64,000 nucleotides of DNA from Pseudorhodobacter antarcticus. GTDB lineage: Bacteria; Pseudomonadota; Alphaproteobacteria; Rhodobacterales; Rhodobacteraceae. A model generated the notes under the pieces. The model was not told the origin of the DNA, did not search any database, and worked only from the letters and a program-made list of their open reading frames with translations. Positions 1 to 8,586 of this stretch are shown here, one piece after another (position 1 is the first letter of the stretch; each line of letters begins with the position of its first letter). The stretch is from the NCBI RefSeq assembly GCF_900110135.1, contig NZ_FOCO01000002.1:62001-126000 (forward strand), read 5' to 3'. The position numbers and the translations under genes were made by a program.

Positions 1-311
1 GAGGTGGCGCGCCAATTTGACGGCTCGGTCGGGTCCCATTTCACCACCATCCCAGCGGCAACGGGCTGGGCGGTTTCATCATCTTCATCCGTCACGCCAG
101 TGTTGCCGATATGGGGGAAGGTAAAGGTCACGACCTGACCCGCATAGGAGGGGTCAGTCATGATTTCCTGATATCCGGTCATGGCGGTGTTGAACACCAG
201 TTCGGCCACCGTTTGGCCCGTGGCACCAAAGCCGCGCCCAAAGAACAAGGTGCCATCGGCCAGCGCAAGGCAGGCGGTGGGTTTATCGGTGTGGGGCGTG
301 GAATGGGACAT
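1..311 (-). CDS. carA: Carbamoyl-phosphate synthase small subunit, N-terminal part (cut by window edge)
   Basis: The first 103 codons are present; the rest lies beyond the window edge. CarA is the glutaminase subunit that feeds ammonia to CarB for carbamoyl phosphate, a precursor of arginine and pyrimidines. The family signature [17 protein letters not shown] (residues 40-56) and FPHIGNTG (65-72) are clear. The catalytic amidotransferase Cys would be in the missing part. The start is the ATG at 311. It is divergent from yqeY with about 180 bases between, which probably holds both promoters. Identity is very safe from the N-terminal domain. Confidence 0.95.
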   Translation of the reverse strand, partial: MSHSTPHTDKPTACLALADGTLFFGRGFGATGQTVAELVFNTAMTGYQEIMTDPSYAGQVVTFTFPHIGNTGVTDEDDETAQPVAAGMVVKWDPTEPSNWRAT

Positions 312-492
312 GGTACGACTCTCTGTGGCCGGATTTTGCGGACACTACGGGGCAGGGCGCGCGGGGTCAAGGCGTGGGGTGAAATGGTATATGTAGCAAT
401 TTCAATAGCTTGCGAAAATAACCGCCCGTTGCCCTTGGATTGGCTTCGGGTTAGGGTAACGAAATGCTGAAACCACTGGAAAGATCACAACC

Positions 493-951
493 ATGACTTT
501 GCGCGATCGACTGCAAGCGGCGCTGAAAGATGCGATGCGGGCCAAAGAGGTGGAGCGGCTGTCGACGCTGCGCCTGATCAATGCGGCCATCAAAGACCGT
601 GAGATTGCGCTGCGGGGCACCGGGGCGGAGGAAGTGGTATCGGAGGCGGAGATCACGGCGATCTTGTCCAAGATGGTGAAGCAGCGCCAAGAAAGCGCGC
701 GAATTTACGAGGAAGGCGGGCGGTTGGAGCTGGCCGAAAAGGAATTGGCCGAAATCAAAGTGATTGAGGAATATTTGCCGCGCCAATTGGCGGGCGCAGA
801 GGTGGATGCAGCGATTGCAGCGGCGATTGCGGCAGCGGGTGCGGCGTCCATCCGTGATATGGGCAAGGTGATGGCAGTGCTGAAGGCCAAGCACACCGGA
901 CAGATGGATTTTGGCGCGGTCGGGCCACGGGTGAAGGATATGTTAAATTGA
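493..951 (+). CDS. yqeY: GatB/YqeY domain protein
   Basis: A 152-residue protein matching the YqeY family: an N-terminal helical region starting with a short RLQAALKDAMRAKE motif, a central RQESARIYEEGGR stretch and a C-terminal domain ending in VGPRVKDML, like the tail of GatB that recognises tRNA. YqeY stands alone without the catalytic part of the amidotransferase; its exact role is unknown, with tRNA binding or quality control suggested. Length fits the family (about 150). The divergent carA-yqeY arrangement is common in Rhodobacterales. Its TGA overlaps the TTG start of the next gene. Confidence 0.93.
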   Translation: MTLRDRLQAALKDAMRAKEVERLSTLRLINAAIKDREIALRGTGAEEVVSEAEITAILSKMVKQRQESARIYEEGGRLELAEKELAEIKVIEEYLPRQLAGAEVDAAIAAAIAAAGAASIRDMGKVMAVLKAKHTGQMDFGAVGPRVKDMLN

Positions 952-1340
952 GCGGTCGGATTGTTTTAGCGGCGGTGCTGGTGCTGTCGGGATGTGTGGC
1001 AAACAGCGTGGGGCAAGCGCTGTACCCCGGCGCGCAATCGTTTTCTTATGCGGCAGCGGCGACAGGTTCCACCAACACCTATGCTTGTGCGCCGACAGGG
1101 CCGGGTGGGGCGACCCCACAATTGCGCGCGCAGGCCATGCATCGGTTCTTTGAAACCGAAAGCGGCCGATTTGCCGATGCGCAGGTGGCGGAGATGATGA
1201 AAACCGCCGGCAGCGCGACCGAGGCGCAGATGCAGGCGGGCGGCGCGCGCCTGGATGCGGCGACGAATGCGTTTGCGGACCGGATGTTTAAAGAAGGCGA
1301 CACGCGGTTTAAATGTGTTTTGGCTGCGACTGACAGCTGA
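948..1340 (+). CDS. Small predicted lipoprotein of unknown function
   Basis: A 130-residue protein starting at a TTG that overlaps the yqeY stop (TTGA), so translation is probably coupled. The first 16 residues form a lipoprotein signal: a hydrophobic run ending in the lipobox L-S-G-C with Cys16 as the likely lipidated residue. The mature part has two further Cys residues that could form a disulfide (in the YACAPTG and FKCVL regions). I do not recognise a family. The start assignment rests on the lipobox; there is no ATG nearby. Function unknown, location inferred as membrane-attached in the periplasm. Confidence 0.7.
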   Translation: MSGRIVLAAVLVLSGCVANSVGQALYPGAQSFSYAAAATGSTNTYACAPTGPGGATPQLRAQAMHRFFETESGRFADAQVAEMMKTAGSATEAQMQAGGARLDAATNAFADRMFKEGDTRFKCVLAATDS

Positions 1341-1357
1341 CGGTTTAGGCCGACAGG

Positions 1358-1870
1358 TTAGGCTGGCACGGTTTGCGCGTTGTGATCTCGCAGGGCTTGG
1401 CGCAATTCGCGGGCAAGGGTCACGCGTTCCTCCTCAGACAAAAACGCGCCCAGTTCCACCTCTCGGGGGCCGCCCGACAGGGTGATGTATTCCGGCACAG
1501 GCCCGCCCTTTGCGTGCAAATCGACGCGGACCCAATGGGGATTCGCCTCCCAAGTTTGTCGTTTGCCGTGGGGGCCTTGGCGGGTTAGGTGCAGTCGCGC
1601 ACCGTCAAATGTTAGGGTTTCCAGAATATCGCCGTCGCGGTAATTGCGGTCCAACGCCCAATACATGCCGCCAATCGCAATGACAAAAAACGGCAGCAAC
1701 CCCCACAGCACGGGCGACCCGAGAATGGCGAGCAGGGGCAGCGTGATCATAAGTGCTGTCACGCCGATAAACCCCACAAACCCGCGCTTTGGCAAGGATC
1801 GGTAGGGCCAAAGGTGCAGCGCCTTTGGTGCCTTTGCGGGCGTGTCGGTGGGGGTCCATTCATACGGCAT
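1358..1870 (-). CDS. DUF2244 integral membrane protein
   Basis: A 170-residue protein of the DUF2244 family: a short cytoplasmic N-terminus with the LHLWPYRSL motif, two membrane segments (about residues 30-50 and 54-71), then a soluble domain containing DRNYRDGD and the YITLSGGPREVELGAFLSEEER stretch (given here only as a landmark). In alphaproteobacteria the family is often found close to cytochrome oxidase genes, as here (ctaD lies two genes upstream on the same strand). Function is not established. It is separated by only 42 bases from the upstream AmiS/UreI gene, so they may share a transcript. Confidence 0.88.
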   Translation of the reverse strand: MPYEWTPTDTPAKAPKALHLWPYRSLPKRGFVGFIGVTALMITLPLLAILGSPVLWGLLPFFVIAIGGMYWALDRNYRDGDILETLTFDGARLHLTRQGPHGKRQTWEANPHWVRVDLHAKGGPVPEYITLSGGPREVELGAFLSEEERVTLARELRQALRDHNAQTVPA

Positions 1871-1912
1871 GCCGGACAGATAGGGCGCGGATGGCAGGCT
1901 GGAAAGGGGAAA

Positions 1913-2425
1913 TTATGACCAGCCGTTCAACAAAAGCCACCCCGGTGCCCAAGCGGTTGCGATGCCGCAAAACAAGGTGAACCACGCGGTGGCGCGCTGG
2001 ATGGGGCGACCCAGCGCCAGCAGCAGAAAGTAAAGCAACCACAGCACCGCCCATGCCGCCCAACACAGGGCAATCCAATGGGCAAAAGGGGTGGTGGCCA
2101 CGGCCCAAGTTTGCGCCGCGACAGGGGTGACAGTTATCGCCACAAACAAGCTGAACCAGCCAAGGCCGCGCCCGTCAAAACCGAAAATGCGGTTGGCCGC
2201 GACCCAGATATAGGTGGTGGAGAAAAGGAGGGTGAGGGCGGCAGCCTTTACCGATGCAAGGTTGGCATCCGCACCAAAGGCCAAAGCGCAGGCGACAGCC
2301 ACGGTGATGGCTGCGGTGATAATATTGATCACCGCGATTTCGCGGTCACCAATCCGGCCCAGCATCCAGATGCCATTTAAGGACAAGACCGCACCGACGA
2401 AAAGAAAGGATAATCCGGTCAGCAT
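1913..2425 (-). CDS. AmiS/UreI family urea/amide channel
   Basis: A 170-residue protein with about six membrane segments. It shows family landmarks: an N-terminal NGIW, TYIWVAANRIFGFD, WFSLFVAI, WAVLWLLYF and the C-terminal TAWAPGWLL, which align with the UreI/AmiS family (proton-gated urea channel, short-chain amide permease). The start at 2425 was chosen because homology begins at MLTGLSF; an in-frame extension reaches 2548 but would run into the ctaD terminator. It lacks the long His-rich first periplasmic loop of Helicobacter UreI, so pH gating is not expected. No urease or amidase gene is in the window, so the substrate is unknown. Confidence 0.85.
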   Translation of the reverse strand: MLTGLSFLFVGAVLSLNGIWMLGRIGDREIAVINIITAAITVAVACALAFGADANLASVKAAALTLLFSTTYIWVAANRIFGFDGRGLGWFSLFVAITVTPVAAQTWAVATTPFAHWIALCWAAWAVLWLLYFLLLALGRPIQRATAWFTLFCGIATAWAPGWLLLNGWS

Positions 2426-2548
2426 GATGGGGTCTATGTGCAAGGATGCGCCTGCGCTTGTATAATCTGTGCGCAAGCCGCGCAATAGCTGCATTATTTT
2501 TAAGCAGTTTCTTGAATTTCGCGTAAATGCACGGCAGATCATATGCAA

Positions 2549-2574
2549 AAGGCCCCGGAAACTTCCGGGGCCTT
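2549..2574 (-). terminator. Rho-independent terminator after ctaD
   Basis: Arms of 12 bases (AAGGCCCCGGAA at 2549-2560 and its complement at 2563-2574) form a strong GC hairpin. Read on the minus strand it follows the ctaD stop (2597) and is trailed by a T tract. It separates ctaD from the AmiS/UreI gene, which therefore probably has its own promoter between 2425 and 2549. Confidence 0.88.
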
Positions 2575-2596
2575 TGTTCGTGTTAGGTCTGATGGG

Positions 2597-4273
2597 TTAG
2601 TGGGCGTGGCCCTTGTCCCAATCGGACTGTTTTGGCAACTGCTCGAACGTGTGTTCGGGCGGTGGGCTGGTCAGGGTCCATTCCAGCGTGTCTGCATATT
2701 CATTCCAGTAGTTGTTTTCGGTCACGCGTTTGCCAAAGCGCAGCGTGTAGATCACAATACCGATAAAGAAGATGAAGGACGCAAAGGACAGGAAGGCCCC
2801 AACGCTCGACCAATAGTTCCACTGGGCAAACGCCTCCGGGTAGTCGATGTAGCGGCGCGGCATGCCCTGACGGCCCAAGAAGTGCTGGGGGAAGAACGTC
2901 AGGTTGGAGCCGATGAACATCATCCAGAAGTGCAGTTTGCCTGCCCATTCCGGGTACTGACGCCCCGACATTTTGCCAATCCAGTAATAGACGCCCGCAA
3001 AGATCGCGAACACCGCGCCCAAGGACATCACATAGTGGAAGTGCGCCACGACGTAATAAGTGTCATGATACGCGCGGTCAATGCCAGCCTGCGACAGCAC
3101 AATTCCGGTAACCCCGCCCACGGTGAACAGGAACAAGAACCCGAACGCCCAAAGCATGGGTGTTTTCATCTCAATCGAGCCGCCCCACATGGTGGCGATC
3201 CAGCTGAAGATTTTAACACCCGTTGGCACCGCGATAACCATGGTTGCCAGCATGAAGTAGGATTGCTGGGTCAGCGACATACCGACCGTGTACATGTGGT
3301 GCGCCCAGACGACAAAGCCCAGAACACCGATGGACACCATCGCGTAAACCATTGGCAAATAACCAAAGATCGGCTTGCGCGAGAAGGTTGCGATAACGTG
3401 GCTGATGATACCGAAACCGGGGATGATGATAATGTACACTTCTGGGTGGCCAAAGAACCACAAGATGTGCTGATACAAAATCGGGTCACCGCCGCCTGCC
3501 GGATCAAAGAAGGTGGTGCCAAAGTTACGGTCGGTCAGCAACATGGTGATTGCGCCCGCCAGAACCGGCAGCGCCAGCAAGATCATCCAAGAGGTGATGA
3601 AAATCGACCATGCGAACAACGGCACTTTGTGCAGGGTCATCCCCGGCGTGCGCATGTTCAGGAACGTGGTGATCATGTTGATTGCGCCCAAGATCGACGA
3701 GGCACCCGACAAGTGAACCGCGAAAATCGCAAGGTCCATCGAATACACGTCTTTGTTCTGGGTCGACAGGGGCGGGTAAAGAACCCAACCCACGCCCGCA
3801 CCGTTTTGGCCTTCGCCACCCGGCACCAACAAGGACGCCACAGCAAGCGAGGTGCCCGCCACATACATCCAGTAGGACAGGTTGTTCATGCGCGGAAAGG
3901 CCATATCCGGCGCGCCGATTTGCAACGGCATGAAATAGTTGCCAAACCCGCCGAACAGCGCGGGGATCACGACGAAGAACATCATCAAGATGCCATGTGC
4001 GGTGATCATCACGTTCCAAAGGTGCCCGTTCGGGGTACAGACATCACCCGTGGCCGCGGCGGTAAAGCGCGCGCCTTCGAGGCACATGTATTGCACACCG
4101 GGGTGCATCAGTTCCATCCGCATATAAACGGTGAACATAACCGAAATCAGGCCAACAAGGCCGCCGGTGAACAGATACAGAATCCCGATATCTTTGTGAT
4201 TGGTGGACATAAACCAGCGGGTGAAAAACCCGCGTTCGTCATGTTCGTGGCCATGAATGGCTGCGTCGGCCAT
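2597..4273 (-). CDS. ctaD: Cytochrome c oxidase subunit I (aa3 type)
   Basis: A 558-residue, twelve-helix heme-copper oxidase subunit that carries heme a and the heme a3-CuB centre where oxygen is reduced to water while protons are pumped. Landmarks: [11 protein letters not shown] near the start, WFFGHPEVY (CuB His, the D-channel Glu and the cross-linked Tyr), PTGVKIFSW (K-channel Lys) and [15 protein letters not shown] (heme ligands). The start at 4273 has a GGGAGG ribosome site 5-10 bases upstream; an in-frame codon at 4318 is less likely. Subunit II and assembly genes are not in this window. It lies downstream of cycA, its probable electron donor. Confidence 0.97.
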   Translation of the reverse strand: MADAAIHGHEHDERGFFTRWFMSTNHKDIGILYLFTGGLVGLISVMFTVYMRMELMHPGVQYMCLEGARFTAAATGDVCTPNGHLWNVMITAHGILMMFFVVIPALFGGFGNYFMPLQIGAPDMAFPRMNNLSYWMYVAGTSLAVASLLVPGGEGQNGAGVGWVLYPPLSTQNKDVYSMDLAIFAVHLSGASSILGAINMITTFLNMRTPGMTLHKVPLFAWSIFITSWMILLALPVLAGAITMLLTDRNFGTTFFDPAGGGDPILYQHILWFFGHPEVYIIIIPGFGIISHVIATFSRKPIFGYLPMVYAMVSIGVLGFVVWAHHMYTVGMSLTQQSYFMLATMVIAVPTGVKIFSWIATMWGGSIEMKTPMLWAFGFLFLFTVGGVTGIVLSQAGIDRAYHDTYYVVAHFHYVMSLGAVFAIFAGVYYWIGKMSGRQYPEWAGKLHFWMMFIGSNLTFFPQHFLGRQGMPRRYIDYPEAFAQWNYWSSVGAFLSFASFIFFIGIVIYTLRFGKRVTENNYWNEYADTLEWTLTSPPPEHTFEQLPKQSDWDKGHAH

Positions 4274-4379
4274 GCCTGCCTCCCGCTTGAATTGATATTT
4301 CCGGCGCACGCAAATCAACAGATTCCCGCCGCCACTTGTACTGATGTTCTAGGATGCCCAAGGGGCCACGGCAATTGTA

Positions 4380-4416
4380 GACTTTGACGTAGATCCAGAA
4401 AAACTACGTCAAAGTC
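4380..4416. repeat. 13-base perfect inverted repeat between cycA and ctaD
   Basis: The arms GACTTTGACGTAG (4380-4392) and CTACGTCAAAGTC (4404-4416) are perfect complements with an 11-base A-rich loop. It begins 14 bases beyond the cycA stop. It lacks an adjacent T run on either strand, so it may be an mRNA 3' hairpin, a weak terminator for cycA, or a protein-binding site upstream of ctaD. Confidence 0.8.
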
Positions 4417-4429
4417 GCTATTTAGGGTG

Positions 4430-4843
4430 TCAGTTTGTCGCAGCCGATACGGAAACCAGATAGGCGGCGATATCTTCGACGCCTTTGGCCAGTTTGAACG
4501 ACATTTTGGATTTGGCCCCGGAATCGCCCGTCACCTCAACCAAAAACTTTTTGGGATCAGCGGTGTAGGTGACAAGATTTGCCTCGTCCCAGACCAGACC
4601 TGCGGCACCAGCAGCCACCAGCGATTCGCCGTATTTGAAATCGGTGGTGCCTGCGGTGCGGCCAATCACGCCGTACAGGTTGGGCCCGGTTTTACCGCCG
4701 CGCACAATCACAGTGCCATCGGCCGCCACAACTTCGTGGCAGGATTTGCATTTGTTGAATTCTTTTTCGCCTTTTGCGGCATCGGCGGCAAAGGCGGGCG
4801 CGGCCAGAACGAGCAGGGCTGCGGCAATCATTGGCAGTTTCAT
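4430..4843 (-). CDS. cycA: Cytochrome c-550/c2, periplasmic
   Basis: A 137-residue secreted class I cytochrome c. A signal peptide (about residues 1-20, ending AFAA) is followed by KGEKEFNKCKSCH: Cys32, Cys35 and His36 attach the heme. GPNLYGVIGR is the conserved loop, and Met114 (SKMSF) is the likely sixth heme ligand. It closely resembles Paracoccus cytochrome c-550 and Rhodobacter c2, soluble carriers between bc1 complex and oxidase. The start at 4843 is preceded by AAGGATAG. The neighbour ctaD encodes a likely electron acceptor. It could be called cycA or cccA; the family is certain, the exact partner is inferred. Confidence 0.92.
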   Translation of the reverse strand: MKLPMIAAALLVLAAPAFAADAAKGEKEFNKCKSCHEVVAADGTVIVRGGKTGPNLYGVIGRTAGTTDFKYGESLVAAGAAGLVWDEANLVTYTADPKKFLVEVTGDSGAKSKMSFKLAKGVEDIAAYLVSVSAATN

Positions 4844-4964
4844 AAAGCTATCCTTTTTGGACGGGTCTAACAATTTTCAGGCCTTTGTTTACCTTATTTT
4901 TCGCGCCCTTGCCAGTGGGCAACCTGTCGCGTTGACCCTGAGGGGGGCCGGGCTAACGCGCCCA

Positions 4965-5648
4965 TCAGGATGGGGGGGCAAAGGCGGGCGCAAAGGCGTG
5001 GCGCAGGGCTGTGTCCACATCATTCATCGTCACGGGCAGGCCAAGGTCCACAAGGCTGGTGACGCCGTGATCTGTGATGCCGCAAGGCACGATGCCGGAA
5101 AAATGCGACAAATCAGGGTCCACATTGATGGAAATGCCGTGAAAACTGACCCAGCGGCGCAGTTTTACGCCAACGGCTGCGATTTTATCCTCGGCCGCTT
5201 GCCCATCCGGGCCAAGGCGGTCTGGGCGCGCCACCCAAACACCGACGCGGCCCGTGCGTCGTTCGCCGCACACGTTAAAATGGGCCAATGTGCCAATCAC
5301 CCAGTTTTCCAGCGCGCAGACAAATTTGCGCACATCGCGGCCGCGTTTGTTCAAATCCAGCATCACATACACCACGCGCTGGCCGGGGCCGTGATAGGTA
5401 TATTGCCCGCCGCGCCCGGCCACATGCACGGCAAAGCGGTCGGGATCGACCAGATCGGCGGCCTGCGCGCTGGTGCCTGCGGTGTAAAGGGGGGGGTGTT
5501 CCAGCAGCCAAATCGCCTCGGGTGCTGTGCCGGCGGCAATGTCGGCCACCCGCGCCTCCATCGCGGCCAAGGTTTCGACATAGGGCGCAAGCCCGTCAAT
5601 CCAGCGCCATTCCACCCCGTCGATCATCTGATGTGCCGCGCTGTTCAC
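4965..5648 (-). CDS. lipB: Octanoyl-[acyl-carrier-protein]:protein octanoyltransferase
   Basis: LipB moves octanoyl from ACP to the E2 and H subunits of lipoate-dependent dehydrogenases, the first step of lipoate attachment. Motifs: [24 protein letters not shown], the acceptor Lys in [20 protein letters not shown], and the catalytic Cys in SGIVPCGI. I chose the GTG at 5648 because AAAGGA lies 7 bases upstream; other in-frame starts are a GTG at 5699 and an ATG at 5627, the latter without a ribosome site. About 227 residues, normal for the family. No lipA is visible in the window. Confidence 0.93.
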   Translation of the reverse strand: MNSAAHQMIDGVEWRWIDGLAPYVETLAAMEARVADIAAGTAPEAIWLLEHPPLYTAGTSAQAADLVDPDRFAVHVAGRGGQYTYHGPGQRVVYVMLDLNKRGRDVRKFVCALENWVIGTLAHFNVCGERRTGRVGVWVARPDRLGPDGQAAEDKIAAVGVKLRRWVSFHGISINVDPDLSHFSGIVPCGITDHGVTSLVDLGLPVTMNDVDTALRHAFAPAFAPPS

Positions 5649-5814
5649 GCCAAAATCCTTTACGCTTTGCCGTTGTGCAATCGTTAAAGGCTGGCCCACC
5701 CGGTTTCAAACGAAATCGGACCTACGGGCTGTTGGCCGCACCCCCTGCGGGTGGTGCAAAAAATCAGCTTGAGATCCCGCACAGCAATCGCTAAGACGCG
5801 TCCAGTCAAGGCTT

Positions 5815-5901
5815 GCGGTCGTGGCGGAATTGGTAGACGCGCAGCGTTGAGGTCGCTGTTCTTTAATCGGAGTGGGGGTTCGAGTCCCCCCGACCGCACC
5901 A
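5815..5901 (+). tRNA. tRNA-Leu (anticodon GAG)
   Basis: An 87-base type II tRNA. Acceptor arms GCGGTCG (5815-5821) and CGACCGC (5891-5897) pair perfectly, the anticodon stem CAGCG/CGCTG encloses the loop TTGAGGT giving GAG, a long variable arm follows, and the T arm GGGGGTTCGAGTCCCCC is intact. The CCA end is encoded in the DNA (5899-5901). It reads CUC and CUU leucine codons. Confidence 0.97.
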
Positions 5902-5970
5902 GACTGTTTCCTGAAATATGGCCATCCCCTGAACATGGCAACCCGGCAGCGTTTTTTGACGCAGCGCGCT

Positions 5971-6732
5971 TTATTGCGGCGTCACAGTCACCGTTTTGCC
6001 AATCATCTGCGCCCAGTGTTCGGTTTCCATGAACGACACATCGCCCGCATCTTGACCCACCGCGATTATGGCTAGGCCTGATGCCATGCTCATCCCTGTC
6101 GCATCAATCAAATGCCATGCGCCGTCCAGCCAAACCTGCGCCACGGCATGAAAATCGGGCGGATCAACCGCCACGCCGTAAACAGAGGCATAGCGCGCCG
6201 GAATTCCTGCCGCCCGCGCCATGCAACACAGCACATGCGTGAAATCCCGGCAAACCCCAGCGCGCGCGGTGTAGGTGTCCATCGCCGTGGTTTCGCCGTT
6301 GGAACTGCCGGGCACATAGGCAATGGTCGCCGTTATCCAGCGCGCGATGGCTGCGATTTTCGCGCCCCCCGCCAGCGCACCAAACTGGTGTTCCGCAATG
6401 TCGCGGAACTGGTCCGATGGGCAATAGCGCGAGGGGTGCAGGTAGGGTGCAACATCATCGGGCAGCGCGTTTACGGGGCTAGCCGCAAGCGCGTCCCAAA
6501 CCACATCAGGGCGGGTGATGTGCAGCATGGCGCGGTAGTGCAGATGAAACGATTGCCCCGGCACCCGAACCTGCAGGGGGGCCGATTGCGCGCGGTGCAG
6601 CGTGGCGTCTGTGATGTCCAGCGTGGCGTCCAGCACCGCTTGCCCATCGGTTTGCGCCGCCTCAATCATCAGCAAAACCACGTCATCGCGGCGAATCTGA
6701 TAGTCCATGATAACATCGACGGCAAAGCGCAT
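5971..6732 (-). CDS. Transglutaminase-like cysteine protease-fold protein
   Basis: A 253-residue protein with an N-terminal beta-sandwich (residues 1-100) and a transglutaminase-like core. The catalytic triad is intact: Cys161 in AGVCRDFTH, His195 in DFHAVAQV and Asp210 in LIDATG. No signal peptide is seen, so it is probably cytoplasmic. Bacterial members act as proteases, peptidases or amidases rather than true transglutaminases; the substrate is unknown. No linked tail-forming ATP-grasp, alpha-E or circularly permuted ATP-grasp genes, which often accompany this family, are nearby. It stands alone, divergent from dut. Confidence 0.88.
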   Translation of the reverse strand: MRFAVDVIMDYQIRRDDVVLLMIEAAQTDGQAVLDATLDITDATLHRAQSAPLQVRVPGQSFHLHYRAMLHITRPDVVWDALAASPVNALPDDVAPYLHPSRYCPSDQFRDIAEHQFGALAGGAKIAAIARWITATIAYVPGSSNGETTAMDTYTARAGVCRDFTHVLCCMARAAGIPARYASVYGVAVDPPDFHAVAQVWLDGAWHLIDATGMSMASGLAIIAVGQDAGDVSFMETEHWAQMIGKTVTVTPQ

Positions 6733-6946
6733 GTTTGGGGCCTGTTGTCAGGGGTGGGGCAGCGTATCGGGCGCCGATTGCAAGATCTGTGACGATCGCG
6801 GCGCGGGGCAAGAGCACTGGGTGTATCCCAGCCGATGGGCAGAAAGAAAGGGGTTAGTTTGGGGGGGCCGTGGGCCGTTACGGGCTTGATTGAAACCGCC
6901 GCGCCAAGCGGGTATTACCGGGCAAAAGCGGCGAAAGGGACCAGCC

Positions 6947-7402
6947 ATGCAGATCAAAGTTCTGGACGCGCGAATTTTCGATTGGGGCCTGCCGCAGTAT
7001 CAAAGCGCGGGGGCGGCGGGGGTGGATCTGTTTGCTTGCATGGATGCGCCTGTGCAAGTGCTGGCCCAAGCGCCTGCAATCTTGATCGCATCCGGGATAG
7101 CGTTGAATTTCGGTGATCTGGCGCTGGCGGGGCTGGTATTGCCACGTTCGGGGTTGGGGCATAAAAAGGGCTTGGTTTTGGGCAACAGCCTGGGCTTGAT
7201 CGACCCCGATTACACGGGCGAGGTGTTGATCAGCCTGTGGAATCGCAACCCACCCGGGTCCGCACCCATCGACATTCGCCCGGGCGACCGCATTGCGCAA
7301 TTGGTGTTTGTGCCCATTCTGCGCCCCGAATTTGAGGTGGTGCGCGCATTTTCACAGACCGGCGCGCGCGGGGCGGGTGGTTTTGGCTCCACCGGGGGCT
7401 AG
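6947..7402 (+). CDS. dut: dUTP diphosphatase
   Basis: A 151-residue trimeric-type dUTPase that hydrolyses dUTP to dUMP, keeping uracil out of DNA and supplying dTMP synthesis. The five family motifs are present: AGAAGVDL, PRSGLG, GLIDPDYTGEV, RIAQLVF and the C-terminal P-loop-like GGFGSTGG. The start at 6947 has AAGGGA upstream; an in-frame codon at 6890 would extend past the family's normal N-terminus. The next gene (MoeB-like) follows after 74 bases, possibly on the same transcript. Confidence 0.96.
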   Translation: MQIKVLDARIFDWGLPQYQSAGAAGVDLFACMDAPVQVLAQAPAILIASGIALNFGDLALAGLVLPRSGLGHKKGLVLGNSLGLIDPDYTGEVLISLWNRNPPGSAPIDIRPGDRIAQLVFVPILRPEFEVVRAFSQTGARGAGGFGSTGG

Positions 7403-7476
7403 GTGGTGGCGGGGCGTGCGTTGATTGATTTTGGGCCTAACGCCCTGCGCGGACCTGACGTTGGAAAGGTGGCTTT

Positions 7477-8544
7477 ATGATCGGGATTATTGGCTTTGCC
7501 GCCTTGTATTTTGGCGCGCGGCGGTTGCCTGCGGGCACGGCCGTGGGGCTTGCCGCGATTTGGTGGGCGCTTTTGGCGTTCGTCCAATCGCCTTTGATTG
7601 TGCAGCCAAACCCGGTTGGCGGGCTGTTGGGTGGCAACCTGACCGGATGGTTGATTGTGGGGATGCTGGCGGTGCCTGTTGTGGGATACCGTCTGGGGCT
7701 GAAGGCGCTGCGCCGCCGTGTGGATGCCACGCCACCCCCGCCCGCGCCGCCGCGCACAGGGTTTGCAGCGGTGGAGCTGGAGCGTTACGCCCGCCACATC
7801 ATGCTGCGCGAAATTGGCGGGCCGGGGCAGGGTCAGTTGCAAGCCGCGCGGGTTTTGGTGGTGGGCGCGGGGGGGCTTGGCAGCCCTGCGATGATGTATT
7901 TGGCGGCGTCTGGGGTCGGGCAAATCGGGGTGATTGACGCGGACGTGGTCGAAAATTCCAACCTGCAACGCCAAATCATTCACACGGACGACCGCATCGG
8001 CATGCCAAAGGTTCATTCGGCGGTGGCGGCGATGGGGGCGTTGAACCCCTTTATCACCTTGCGCGCTTATGATCGCCGTTTGGATGCCAGCACGGCGGCG
8101 CTGTTGGATGAATATGATCTGGTTTTGGACGGCACCGATAATTTCGACACCCGTTATTTGGTCAACCGGTTGTGCGTGGCGGCGGGCAAGCCGTTGATTG
8201 CCGCCGCGATCACCCAATGGGAAGGGCAGATTAGCCTGTATGACCCCGCGCGCGGCGGCCCGTGTTTCGAATGTGTGTTCCCCACCCGCCCGGCGGATGG
8301 TTTGGCCCCCAGTTGTGCTGAAGGGGGTGTGGCAGCGCCTTTACCTGGCGTGATGGGGGCGATGATGGCGATGGAGGCGGTGAAATATCTGACAGGGGCG
8401 GGGCAAGGGTTGCGCGGGCGCATCATGCTTTATGACGGGCTTTACGCCGAGGCGCGGGTGATCGCGGCCCCTGCGCGCGCAGGCTGTCCGGTGTGTGGTG
8501 CGCGGGCGCTGGACATTCCCGACGCGTCCGTTACTTTGCCCTGA
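7477..8544 (+). CDS. moeB: MoeB/ThiF family adenylyltransferase with N-terminal membrane segments
   Basis: A 355-residue E1-like enzyme that adenylates the C-terminal glycine of a small ubiquitin-fold sulfur carrier such as MoaD or ThiS. The Rossmann motif GAGGLGSP is at 130-137, DADVVENSNLQRQ at 154-166, and a zinc site is formed by CFEC (263-266) and CPVC near the end. Unusually, residues 1-80 hold two hydrophobic segments and a proline-rich linker, so the enzyme is probably tethered to the inner membrane. MoeB and ThiF cannot be told apart by sequence alone; no moaD or thiS is in the window. Confidence 0.88.
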   Translation: MIGIIGFAALYFGARRLPAGTAVGLAAIWWALLAFVQSPLIVQPNPVGGLLGGNLTGWLIVGMLAVPVVGYRLGLKALRRRVDATPPPPAPPRTGFAAVELERYARHIMLREIGGPGQGQLQAARVLVVGAGGLGSPAMMYLAASGVGQIGVIDADVVENSNLQRQIIHTDDRIGMPKVHSAVAAMGALNPFITLRAYDRRLDASTAALLDEYDLVLDGTDNFDTRYLVNRLCVAAGKPLIAAAITQWEGQISLYDPARGGPCFECVFPTRPADGLAPSCAEGGVAAPLPGVMGAMMAMEAVKYLTGAGQGLRGRIMLYDGLYAEARVIAAPARAGCPVCGARALDIPDASVTLP

Positions 8545-8586
8545 AATTCCAGTCCCCGCCCCTTCCAACTTGTGGAGAATGATACG

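Noticed and set aside
2543-4387. 614-residue open frame on the plus strand opposite ctaD
   Set aside because: It is the antisense shadow of a well-conserved oxidase gene, has a His/Arg-rich composition unlike any family, and has no ribosome site.
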